Positions 33,303 to 41,250 of a DNA stretch of 41,912 nucleotides are shown here, piece by piece. How positions within the stretch are numbered: the stretch's first letter is position 1; each line of letters starts with the position of its first letter. Where the stretch lies: positions 1 to 41,912 of the forward strand of contig JAJEJA010000002.1 of NCBI GenBank assembly GCA_022828145.1. Reading direction: 5' to 3'. The notes below the pieces were generated by a model, which did not search any database, was not told the DNA's origin, and saw only the letters and a program-made list of their open reading frames with translations. The stretch is from Candidatus Poribacteria bacterium. Lineage in GTDB: Bacteria > Poribacteria > WGA-4E > WGA-3G. Both the position numbers and the translations under genes were made by a program.

Positions 33303-34087
33303 TTTTCCAACGTTTTGATACCGGGCCAATCCCGCCACATATCCTCATTAGGTGGTTCTTCTTGGGTTTCAGGTAATTCCGTTTTTCTAAAGTCGTAAAG
33401 CACTGCTTGTCGTATTTGACGGGAGTAGTTATGTCCAGCTGCATGTCCGATACGATGATGCCAGAATACAATGTCTCCTGCATTTCCGTGACATTCTACT
33501 CCGGGTTCTCTACTGATTCGTTCCCGATCTACGTCGTATTGTGGTGTGGGTTCATGTTTGTATTGTGATTTGTAGTCATAATAGAAGACTTTATGACTAC
33601 CGGGCCACACGGTAAATGCCCCACCTTCTTGTGGTACATCATCAATGTAGCCGACGACTCCAAGATGGAAAGGGTGTGCGTCCACATGACATCCAATGGA
33701 TTTTTTGGGAACGTCGCCATAAGGGAGTGTGCAATATATCCCGCGTACGCGTGCTGGTTCAACGAGATTACCTTCACCTAAGAACTGTTCAGCCATGTGC
33801 CACACATTTGGATCAGTAGCGAGCAATTTGACCATCCAGTCTTCACCGCCGGGTTCTCTGTAGTTCCAGCGAAATCCTTTTCTTCGGTTAGAATTATCCT
33901 CGTTTTCCTCTTCAGGCTTGAAGGGACCTATCCATGTATCAGGATTTTCGCGTACTCTTCCCTCAGGTGCCCCTTCCCATAGTTTACTCCGTGCACGTTC
34001 CATCAGTTCAGGGTTTAGGACTTCTCGTTTTATCAAATATCCTTGATTTTTGAAAAAATCAATGTCATCTCGTGATAGTTCTACCAT
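33299..34087 (-). CDS. Phytanoyl-CoA dioxygenase (PhyH) family protein
   Basis: This is a Fe(II)/2-oxoglutarate-dependent oxygenase of 262 residues. The metal triad is H134-x-D136 (in GCHVDAHPFH) and distal H215 (in RIGHAAGHN), on a double-stranded beta-helix. R223 or R226 (SRQIRQAV) would bind 2-oxoglutarate. AFTVWPGSHK and AGDIVFWHH also match PhyH members. The true substrate is unknown; the family hydroxylates diverse small molecules and lipids. It has AAGGAG before the ATG and its own promoter, divergent from argG. Confidence 0.92.
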   Translation of the reverse strand: MVELSRDDIDFFKNQGYLIKREVLNPELMERARSKLWEGAPEGRVRENPDTWIGPFKPEEENEDNSNRRKGFRWNYREPGGEDWMVKLLATDPNVWHMAEQFLGEGNLVEPARVRGIYCTLPYGDVPKKSIGCHVDAHPFHLGVVGYIDDVPQEGGAFTVWPGSHKVFYYDYKSQYKHEPTPQYDVDRERISREPGVECHGNAGDIVFWHHRIGHAAGHNYSRQIRQAVLYDFRKTELPETQEEPPNEDMWRDWPGIKTLEN

Positions 34088-34112
34088 AGTTCTACTCCTT
34101 TTTTGTTATGGT

Positions 34113-34141
34113 ATTTTAACGATTCCTAACCCAAAAAGCAA
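34113..34141 (-). promoter_or_regulatory. Promoter for the PhyH gene
   Basis: On the minus strand TTGCTT (34136-34141), 17 bp, then TAAAAT (34113-34118). Transcription would start near 34106, about 19 bp before the ATG. Confidence 0.6.
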
Positions 34142-34172
34142 CAGAAATGTTAATATTGGGATGAAACACAAA

Positions 34173-34201
34173 TTGTCAGTAAAGTGAAATTATGTTATAA
34201 T
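34173..34201 (+). promoter_or_regulatory. Promoter for argG, implying a leaderless mRNA
   Basis: TTGTCA (34173-34178), 17 bp, then TATAAT (34196-34201). The ATG of argG begins at 34209, seven bases after the -10, where transcription would normally start. No ribosome-binding site is present between them. Confidence 0.75.
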
Positions 34202-34208
34202 TTCATCT

Positions 34209-35447
34209 ATGAACATAAAAACTTTAGAAGGTAAAACTGTTGGGGCTGCGGTCTCTGGTGGACTTGATAGTTGTACAATCACAAAATGGTTAGTTGATAA
34301 CGGTGTTAATGTTGTCTGTTTCACAGCGGATCTCGGACAACCTGATGAACGGGACGTTGATGAAATCCGAGAACGCATGATGGCATGCGGCGCAAAAGAA
34401 GCGGTGATGGTTGATGCAAAGGACGCACTTGCTGAAGCGGGTATCCGTCTAATCCAAACGCAAGCGATGTATGAAGGAGGGTATTGGAACACAACTGGCA
34501 TCGCACGACATGTCACCGTGAAAGCACTATTGCCGGAGATGGAGAAACGGGATATCTCTATATTAACACACGGCTCGACAGGACGCGGGAATGACCAAGT
34601 TCGTTTTCAACTGGCAACAAACATGCTTAATCCTGACTTTTCTGTCTACGCCCCATGGCGTGACCCCGAATTCCTCACAAAATTCGGTGGGAGAAAAGAG
34701 ATGATTGATTATTGTCAAGAACACAATTTACCGATTACGGCTACACATGAAAAACCTTATTCTACGGATGCGAATTTATTAGGATTGACACACGAAGCAG
34801 GTCGGTTAGAATCACTGAAAACACCGGCTGGGTTTATTACACCTGGGATGGGAGTTCATCCAAAAGATGCCCCAGACGACATAGAACATTTTACAGTGAC
34901 TTTTAGTCGTGGAATGCCAGTAGAGATAAACGGTTCTCCAGGCACTCCGCTCATAGGTCTGAATGAAGCAAACCGAATTGGTGGACGAAATGGTGTCGGT
35001 ATCGGAATACATACGGTTGAGAATAGATTTGTAGGGATTAAGAGTCGGGGTGTCTATGAATCACCTGGAATGGAATTGTTAGGAAAATGTTATGAGTTCT
35101 TGCTCCAACTTATCATTGATAGACGCGCACGCAAACATTTTGACGAAATATCTAAAACGGTTGCTGAACAGGTATATCAAGGATATTGGTTTGATGCTGC
35201 TACACAGGCGATGCTTGCATCTATTGAACCGTTGACACGTTTAGCGACTGGGACTATAACTGTTGCACTATACAAAGGGAACGTATCGTTTCATGCTGCG
35301 AGTGGAGTGCCGCATTCATTATATTCGGAGGAGACATCATCAATGGAAGATATTGGGGATTTTGACCACACAGATTCGGAGGGATTCCTTGGTGTACTCG
35401 GTGTGGGTGCCCGTGCTTCTGCAATAGCCGGTCAGACAGAAGGGTAG
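34209..35447 (+). CDS. argG: Argininosuccinate synthase
   Basis: ArgG joins citrulline and aspartate using ATP in arginine synthesis. The 412-residue product has the ATP-pyrophosphatase P-loop AVSGGLDSC near residue 15, FTADLGQPDERDVDEI, LTHGSTGRGNDQVRF, YAPWRDPEF, KPYSTDANLLGLTHEAG, NRIGGRNGVGIGIHTVENR and SRGVYESPG. These motifs are closest to the longer ArgG type of E. coli. The N-terminus fits the ATG at 34209. No argH or other arg gene is nearby. The promoter sits so close that the transcript is probably leaderless. Confidence 0.95.
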   Translation: MNIKTLEGKTVGAAVSGGLDSCTITKWLVDNGVNVVCFTADLGQPDERDVDEIRERMMACGAKEAVMVDAKDALAEAGIRLIQTQAMYEGGYWNTTGIARHVTVKALLPEMEKRDISILTHGSTGRGNDQVRFQLATNMLNPDFSVYAPWRDPEFLTKFGGRKEMIDYCQEHNLPITATHEKPYSTDANLLGLTHEAGRLESLKTPAGFITPGMGVHPKDAPDDIEHFTVTFSRGMPVEINGSPGTPLIGLNEANRIGGRNGVGIGIHTVENRFVGIKSRGVYESPGMELLGKCYEFLLQLIIDRRARKHFDEISKTVAEQVYQGYWFDAATQAMLASIEPLTRLATGTITVALYKGNVSFHAASGVPHSLYSEETSSMEDIGDFDHTDSEGFLGVLGVGARASAIAGQTEG

Positions 35448-35568
35448 ATATGATGACTTCACTAACCGATACATCAGTCACGGCTATCGTCAATTACTAA
35501 GTACACCAAAGACGTTCCCTGAATGTGTTGGATGTTTTTGAATTCCTTATCTTATGAATGCCTTTTGG

Positions 35569-35703
35569 TAGGGACGATATGTGTAGTAGCTCATCCTGAT
35601 ATAAACATATCGTCCCTACGGGACTGAAGAGGTGTGGTGTATACATTTTTCTATAAACATATCGTCCCTACGGGACTGAAGATTAGAAGTTGACAGAACA
35701 CTA
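35569..35703. repeat. Hairpin plus duplicated 31-nt unit downstream of argG
   Basis: TAGGGACGATATGT (35569-35582) is the exact reverse complement of 35605-35618. The unit TATAAACATATCGTCCC continuing to GGGACTGAAGA occurs twice without change (35600-35630 and 35652-35682), separated by 21 bp. GTCCC-TAC-GGGAC within it is a small hairpin. The last 22 bases (35682-35703) repeat the outer end found at 30813 in inverted orientation, and they end on the stop codon of the next gene. No cas genes are near. Confidence 0.85.
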
Positions 35704-36294
35704 TAGTGATAAAGAGTTAATCATAAGCTGCATTACTGCACCTGAAATCAAAGGCACAGTCAAGTTATCGTCTATACGAAGCGGAAGTAGTTCAGCAAGA
35801 GTTGCTACAAATGCACCTGTAAGTCCGACAACTGGGTCAATCCAGAACACAGAAATCACTGCACAGACGATAAAACAGGCTGCGCTCCCCTCTAAACTCT
35901 TATCACCAATAAGTTTTATACGTCCCCATGCCTTACCCACTAAAGCAGCAGCTGTATCCCCCAAGACAATAAAGAAGATACTTACTATTGCGATGTGTTT
36001 GTCAAAGATTACAATACACAGAAACGTGCTGATAATATAATATGTCGCTCCGGTAATCGCGCCCTTGCGTTCATGTCTACGTAGAATAAATTCAAAAAAG
36101 CGAAAAAACAATTCCCTGAAACTTTCAGATACCCATTTTAGCAACTCTACAATCACCGCAATTCCTGCGAAAGCACCTGCAATAAATATCATCGTTGATT
36201 TATCCAGAACGATATAAAGTAAGGGTATAAAGAACCCCGCAAGGTGTGTCGTTTTCCTTAATAATTCCTTGAGCATGAAATCCGTGTCTCCCAC
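35701..36294 (-). CDS. Diacylglycerol/polyprenol kinase family membrane protein
   Basis: The 197-residue protein has six or seven hydrophobic segments and the motifs of the CTP-dependent DGK1/SEC59/VTE5-like family: LRKTTHLAGFFIPL near the N-terminus, then GDTAAALVGKAWGRIK and KSLEGSAACF. It likely phosphorylates a lipid alcohol such as a polyprenol or diacylglycerol, in the inner membrane. The open frame starts at a GTG at 36294. The ATG at 36276 (MLKELLRKTTH) has GGGAG upstream and may be the real start. The stop codon abuts a repeat end. Confidence 0.85.
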   Translation of the reverse strand: MGDTDFMLKELLRKTTHLAGFFIPLLYIVLDKSTMIFIAGAFAGIAVIVELLKWVSESFRELFFRFFEFILRRHERKGAITGATYYIISTFLCIVIFDKHIAIVSIFFIVLGDTAAALVGKAWGRIKLIGDKSLEGSAACFIVCAVISVFWIDPVVGLTGAFVATLAELLPLRIDDNLTVPLISGAVMQLMINSLSL

Positions 36295-36471
36295 GTAAAG
36301 TTTGGGTCTGGAACCTTCATATTCCTATAGGTTTATACATTATAATTCAGGAGATTAATCTAATTTCTTGTATTTGCCAAAGAAATATCACAATTTTGTT
36401 TCATTCTGAAGTTAAAATTTTTGCACCATTAGAAGTTGCTTTAAGAATAAAGAACATAATCTTAGAACAAA

Positions 36472-36610
36472 AGTGAGTTTGATAAATGTAGCGCAAACTT
36501 TCCAGTTTGCGAAGATGTGCCACAAACTGAAAGTTTGTGCTACAATTCACGCCTCTCGGATACGAAATAGTGTGAGTGAACGCAACCGAAATGATTAATC
36601 AAACTCACGT
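36472..36610. repeat. MITE-like element, GTGAGTTTGAT family, copy 3, different core
   Basis: The terminal inverted repeats (AGTGAGTTTGATAA at left, ATCAAACTCACGT at right) match copies 1 and 2. A 9-bp direct duplication, TAGAACAAA, flanks the element (36463-36471 and 36611-36619). The core differs: an imperfect palindrome at 36487-36544 with TGTAGCRCAAACTTTC arms, followed by unrelated DNA. It lies in the 347-bp gap before the TonB-dependent receptor gene and ends 30 bp before its ATG, so it may have moved or replaced promoter signals. The rest of the gap (36295-36462) is AT-rich with no clear feature. Confidence 0.88.
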
Positions 36611-36640
36611 TAGAACAAACAAACTAAATTAAGAGGAAAA

Positions 36641-39526
36641 ATGAAAAACATTTACATCAGATTGTTGTTAATTCTATTAAGTATAGGGTTGCTTTCTACT
36701 GTAGATACTATTGCCGAGGAATCACAGCAAACCGTGAATATCACGGGTGTCGTCATTGATATTGACACAGACACACCTTTACCTGATGTAACTATAAAGG
36801 TTGTAGACACAAATATCAAGGTAAAAACAGATGAAACAGGGACATTTTCTTTAGATTTACCTGCTGGAACCTATTCATTTCAAGTGTCTGCGCCGTTCTA
36901 CACTGCTTCTGTTTTATCAGAAATTGAAGTCAACGCCGGAGCGACCGTTGAACCTATACGGGTTACGCTTGAGCCAACAGTCGTCCAATTAGACGCCATT
37001 ACGATGAAAGTACGGTTGAGTCAATCTGGTGAGCGCGGTCTTCTTGAAAGGAGAATGCGAAGTTCAAGAATTGAAGACAGCATCAGTACTGAAGAGATCA
37101 GTCGTCTGCCAGATTCCTCAGCTGCACAAGCGATTAGACGTGTAACAGGCGTTAGTATTGTAGGTGGCAAATATGTTTTTGTCCGGGGATTAGGTGAACG
37201 TTATAGTAACACACTGCTGAATAACGTTGAGATCCCGAGTCCAGAACCTAATCGGCGTGTTGTGCCGATGGACATTTTCCCCGCGAGTCTCCTTGCAAGC
37301 CTTCAAACTGTGAAGACATTTTCTCCGGACCAACCGGGAGGATTTGCAGGGGGGTCAGTTCAAGTTTTTACAAGAGATTTTCCTGAGGAATTGACAATGT
37401 CTCTCTCTATGTCAACCGGTTTTAATACACAAGCAACAGGGATAGATGGATTGACATACCCTGGTGGTTCTCTCGACTTTCTGGGGTTTGATGACGGTTC
37501 ACGAGAACTTCCGGCACTCATTCAAGAAAGAGCTGAAGAGATACCTATCCGAGAACGGGGACGTTTTACGACGAGAGGATTCACAAGTGAAGAAATTCAG
37601 GAATTTGGACGTTCCTTTTCAAACGTATGGTCCCCGGAACGACATACTGTCCCCGTAAACCAAGGGTATAAGTTCAGTTTTGGTGACAGCAATACAGTAT
37701 TCGGAAAACAGTTCGGTTATCTCGGAGTTATCTCCTACGGTAATAGTCATAGTTACAATACGCAGGTACGAAAAGCGTTCCGAATCGGACTAAATGACAC
37801 ACTTTCACCTGTTACAGATTATACTGTTGAGCAGAGCGGGCAAGAAGTGGATTGGGGAAGTGTAGTCAATGCAAGTTTGCAGTTCTCACAAAATCACAGC
37901 CTCAGTTTGCGAACGCTGACAACACATACAGCAGAAGACCAGACCCGTACTTGGACAGGTTTTAACGCTGATAGAAATACAGACTTGCAAAGTGCACGGT
38001 TACGTTATGTAGAACGTCAACTCTTCTCTGGACAATTGGCTGGTACACACAGTTTCAATTTCGGTACACCGCAACTTAAAACCGTTTCTATGGAAGAAAA
38101 CTTGGAAACTATTGATGATGCTGTAGTTGAAAAATCTGAAATGGACGCTGATCCAAACGATCTTTCTGTAGAATGGCGGTTAACATATTCACGTGCCGCA
38201 CGCAATGAACCCGATACACGCGAGACAATCTATGAAGATAGAGATGGACAATACACATTTCGAGACGTAACACATAGCGGTAGCAGATTCTTCTTTGATC
38301 TGGAAGACCATGAGTATAATGCTCGTGCTGACATGACAATCCCTATTAGACAGGAAAGTTTCTTGAAACTGGGGGGTCTCATGCGAGATAGGGCGCGATC
38401 TTTTGATGTTAGAAGATTTAGGTTCCTTCCATCAGACAATGTAGACGCAACTGTAAACCTCGCCTCACCCCCTGAAACACTATTTGATTCAAAGAATATT
38501 GCACCGCGTGTTTTTGAACTACGGGAATCCACACTTTCAACAGATAATTACCTCGCTGACCATAATATCTATTCTGGATATCTGATGCTTGATATGTCAC
38601 TAACTGCTAAATGGCAGCTGATGACAGGATTACGTTTGGAATCTTCTGAACAGGTTGTTACAACTTATGATCCTTTTTCTCCGGTTCTGGTGCCAATCAA
38701 AGCAGATTTAACAACACTTGATATTTTACCGGGAGCTAATCTGACATATCGTCTTACAGAACGGATGAATTTGAGGGTAGCGGTTTCACGTACGGTCACG
38801 CGTCCCGATTTTCGCGAACTTGCGCCGTTTGAATTTACCGATTTTGTCGGTGGTAGAACTATCCTCGGAAATCCGGACTTAGAACGGACATTGATTTACA
38901 ATTATGACTTACGTTGGGAAGTTTTTCCAGACGCAACGGGTGGCGGTGTTGTAGCCATCAGTGCATTCTATAAGAGATTTCAAAAACCGATTGAACAGAT
39001 TATCCAACCGCAAGCTGAAGTGCGTATTACTTATGAAAACGCAGAAGGTGCAAACAACTACGGTATAGAACTTGAGGCAAGGCAGACTTTAGGTGTTATC
39101 ACGTCCAAGTTAAGGGCATTTTCCATAAATACAAATGCCGCCTTGATCTCTTCAAGAGTCGTGCTGCCTGAAGATGTCGGTATCCAAACATCATCTGAAC
39201 GCCCATTACAAGGACAGTGTCCATACATCATCAATATTTCAATCGGTTACGAAGAACCGAACTGGGGTATTTCAAGTTCCATAGCATACAACATCTATGG
39301 CAGAAGACTTTCTGATGTTGGAAACCACGGGGCACCCGATGTGTTTGAACAACCGAGGGGACAGTTAGATATGAGTTTTAGCAGGACGTTCGCAAATTCA
39401 TACAAATTTAGTATTTCTGGAAAGAATCTACTTGACCCAGATGTGCATTTCAAACAGGGAGATGCGACATCTGTGAGTTATAAAATAGGTAGATCGTTCT
39501 CGCTCGGAATTAGTTATGACTTATAA
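36641..39526 (+). CDS. TonB-dependent receptor with N-terminal carboxypeptidase-regulatory-like domain
   Basis: This is an outer-membrane active-transport barrel of 961 residues. It has a signal peptide (about 1-25), then a carboxypeptidase-D regulatory-like beta-sandwich (about 30-113, TGVVIDIDTDTPLPDVTI). A plug domain (about 135-250) follows, with IRRVTGVSIVGGKYVFVRGL and GGFAGGSVQVFTRDF, and then a barrel of repeated Tyr/Phe-rich strands to the C-terminus (SLGISYDL). The last residue is Leu rather than the usual Phe. AGAGGA precedes the ATG. The gene is bracketed by two MITE-like elements. The beta-helix lipoprotein gene downstream is probably its partner, and the ligand is unknown. Confidence 0.93.
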   Translation: MKNIYIRLLLILLSIGLLSTVDTIAEESQQTVNITGVVIDIDTDTPLPDVTIKVVDTNIKVKTDETGTFSLDLPAGTYSFQVSAPFYTASVLSEIEVNAGATVEPIRVTLEPTVVQLDAITMKVRLSQSGERGLLERRMRSSRIEDSISTEEISRLPDSSAAQAIRRVTGVSIVGGKYVFVRGLGERYSNTLLNNVEIPSPEPNRRVVPMDIFPASLLASLQTVKTFSPDQPGGFAGGSVQVFTRDFPEELTMSLSMSTGFNTQATGIDGLTYPGGSLDFLGFDDGSRELPALIQERAEEIPIRERGRFTTRGFTSEEIQEFGRSFSNVWSPERHTVPVNQGYKFSFGDSNTVFGKQFGYLGVISYGNSHSYNTQVRKAFRIGLNDTLSPVTDYTVEQSGQEVDWGSVVNASLQFSQNHSLSLRTLTTHTAEDQTRTWTGFNADRNTDLQSARLRYVERQLFSGQLAGTHSFNFGTPQLKTVSMEENLETIDDAVVEKSEMDADPNDLSVEWRLTYSRAARNEPDTRETIYEDRDGQYTFRDVTHSGSRFFFDLEDHEYNARADMTIPIRQESFLKLGGLMRDRARSFDVRRFRFLPSDNVDATVNLASPPETLFDSKNIAPRVFELRESTLSTDNYLADHNIYSGYLMLDMSLTAKWQLMTGLRLESSEQVVTTYDPFSPVLVPIKADLTTLDILPGANLTYRLTERMNLRVAVSRTVTRPDFRELAPFEFTDFVGGRTILGNPDLERTLIYNYDLRWEVFPDATGGGVVAISAFYKRFQKPIEQIIQPQAEVRITYENAEGANNYGIELEARQTLGVITSKLRAFSINTNAALISSRVVLPEDVGIQTSSERPLQGQCPYIINISIGYEEPNWGISSSIAYNIYGRRLSDVGNHGAPDVFEQPRGQLDMSFSRTFANSYKFSISGKNLLDPDVHFKQGDATSVSYKIGRSFSLGISYDL

Positions 39527-39529
39527 TAA

Positions 39530-39680
39530 AGTGAGTTTGATAATTAAATGCAATATGCGTTGTAGGTTGGGTTGAGGAACGAAACCCAACAGGTAGTGCT
39601 ATATAATGGGGCAAGATGTTGGGTTTCGTTCCTCAACCCAACCTACGTAAGTTATTTGTTCTGATTTATCAAACTCACGT
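39530..39680. repeat. MITE-like element, GTGAGTTTGAT family, copy 2
   Basis: The 151-bp element is nearly identical to copy 1 at 24242, including the inner palindrome (39562-39646). Flanks TATAATAA (39522-39529) and TATAACAA (39681-39688) match at seven of eight positions and look like an aged target duplication. The left one includes the TAA stop of the TonB receptor gene. The rest of the 347-bp gap (39689-39873) is AT-rich leader sequence in which I see no firm promoter, only AAAGGAG at a long distance from the next ATG. Confidence 0.9.
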
Positions 39681-39873
39681 TATAACAATGAATCCAGTAT
39701 GTCAGGGTAACGAATTTGATGGTAAAAAGTCAAAACCTTGTCAGTATTTTGTAACATTTAACCAGTATCATTTATGACGTAGAATTTGATAGGAGTGACC
39801 ACTATACAAAGGGTTGTGGTCTATTTAATATAACGAAAAGGAACAGAATTTCAAAAGGAGTTAAACTTACCTA

Positions 39874-41250
39874 ATGTCAAATTTTTCATCACCCATAAAA
39901 TCCGTAAAGAAAGAGGGAAATTTTATAAGTTTGTTTCAAATAGTCGTAGTTTTCAGTCTTGCATTCTCTTTGATCATTGTCGGTTGCGGCAGTGATGATG
40001 ATCCTGTTGATACGCAGCCTGTAGAGGAAACGTATATCGTTGATGGACGAGAACTGGTTATCCTGCAAGGCAAAATAGCAGAAGACAGAACACTTTCACC
40101 TGATTATGATTATCTCCTACGCGGTGCTGTGTTTGTTGAAGATGGTGTTACTTTAACGATTGAACCTGGTGTCACGATTTATGGTGAACAAGCAGAAAAT
40201 GGCACACTCATCGTGGCACAAGGCGGGAAGATCATGGCAGATGGCACTGCAGATGCACCTATCGTCATGACAAGTGATGCTGAAATCGGAAAACGCGCAC
40301 GTGGACAGTGGGGCGGACTGATTATCAACGGAAGAGCACCGACAAATCAAGGAGTTACCGCAGGAGAAGGCGATACAGGCGATTTCGGCGGTGATGATCC
40401 GAATGATAGCAGCGGTGTATTACGATATGTGCGTGTTGAATACGCAGGAATTGAATTCAGTCCTGATAATGAATTGAACGGGATCGCATTACAAGGTGTC
40501 GGATCCGGTACTGTTATTGAATATGTCCAGGTACACATGAACCAGGACGATGGCATTGAAATGTTCGGTGGGACAGTAGATCTTAAATACGTTCTTGTAA
40601 CAGGGGCACGCGATGATTCATTCGACTGGACAGATGGTTGGACAGGTAAAGGTCAATTCTGGGTCGCACAACAGTACGGGGACGACGCTGACAACGGTTT
40701 CGAAAATGATAACAGCAGCAAAAACAACGAAGCAGAACCCCGTTCAGCCCCAACGATATACAATGTTACATTAGTTGGTGATCCCGATGGACCTGATAGC
40801 GATAACGGCATGTTGATTCGGGAAGGTGCTGCTGGGATGTATGCCAACTTTATCGTCACAGGATTCAACAAGGTTGGTCTTGATGTCAATACTGACTCAT
40901 CACACAAGCAAGCAAATGATGGCAACTTAATTGTCAAGAATAGCACCTTCTATAATAATGGAGTCGCTAACTTCGGGGATGAAACAGGTGAAGGAAGTAA
41001 CGATGATGGTTTTGACGAAGCTGGATGGGCAAAGGGACTTGGTAATGTAGAAACGGATGCAAACCTTGTTGCCCCATTCAACAAGAGTAATCCCAATTTC
41101 ACATCCAGTTCCGGTTCATCTGTCGTTACACCAGCAACCCCACCATCAGATGGGTTTTTTGATGCTGTCGATTTTATCGGTGGTGTAAGCGCAACCAACA
41201 ACTGGACAACAGGTTGGACAACAGGTTGGAGAACAGGTGGACGGAACTAA
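39874..41250 (+). CDS. Beta-helix lipoprotein, probable partner of the TonB receptor
   Basis: The 458-residue product has a signal peptide with a lipobox (SLIIVGC, Cys near residue 38) followed by an acidic linker, so it is a lipoprotein. The rest is a right-handed parallel beta-helix type sequence with Gly/Asp/Asn-rich turns: VTLTIEPGVTIYGEQ, GQWGGLIINGRAPTNQG, LRYVRVEYAGIEF, QDDGIEMFGGTVDLKYV and DSFDWTDGWTGKGQFW. Similar proteins often lie next to TonB-dependent receptors in other diderms and are sometimes misnamed multidrug transporters. The tail repeats WTTG three times from a 12-nt DNA repeat. The ribosome-binding AAAGGAG is 13 bases from the ATG, which is long. Confidence 0.85.
   Translation: MSNFSSPIKSVKKEGNFISLFQIVVVFSLAFSLIIVGCGSDDDPVDTQPVEETYIVDGRELVILQGKIAEDRTLSPDYDYLLRGAVFVEDGVTLTIEPGVTIYGEQAENGTLIVAQGGKIMADGTADAPIVMTSDAEIGKRARGQWGGLIINGRAPTNQGVTAGEGDTGDFGGDDPNDSSGVLRYVRVEYAGIEFSPDNELNGIALQGVGSGTVIEYVQVHMNQDDGIEMFGGTVDLKYVLVTGARDDSFDWTDGWTGKGQFWVAQQYGDDADNGFENDNSSKNNEAEPRSAPTIYNVTLVGDPDGPDSDNGMLIREGAAGMYANFIVTGFNKVGLDVNTDSSHKQANDGNLIVKNSTFYNNGVANFGDETGEGSNDDGFDEAGWAKGLGNVETDANLVAPFNKSNPNFTSSSGSSVVTPATPPSDGFFDAVDFIGGVSATNNWTTGWTTGWRTGGRN
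41203..41238. repeat. Three tandem 12-nt units at the end of the lipoprotein gene
   Basis: TGGACAACAGGT occurs twice and TGGAGAACAGGT once (41203-41238). They encode repeated WTTG/WRTG. The GTG start of the next gene lies at the end of the third unit. Confidence 0.85.

Noticed and set aside
35600..35682. A minimal CRISPR array
   Set aside because: Only two repeats with a 21-bp spacer, no cas genes, no leader, and the unit is half of a local palindrome. Listed as a repeat.
36430..36462. A promoter for the TonB receptor gene (TTGCTT ... TAATCT)
   Set aside because: The spacer is 15 bp and the MITE-like element lies between it and the gene; the evidence is too weak to list.
36463..39688. A true composite transposon around the TonB receptor gene
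   Set aside because: Each flanking element has its own distinct target duplication, pointing to separate insertions.
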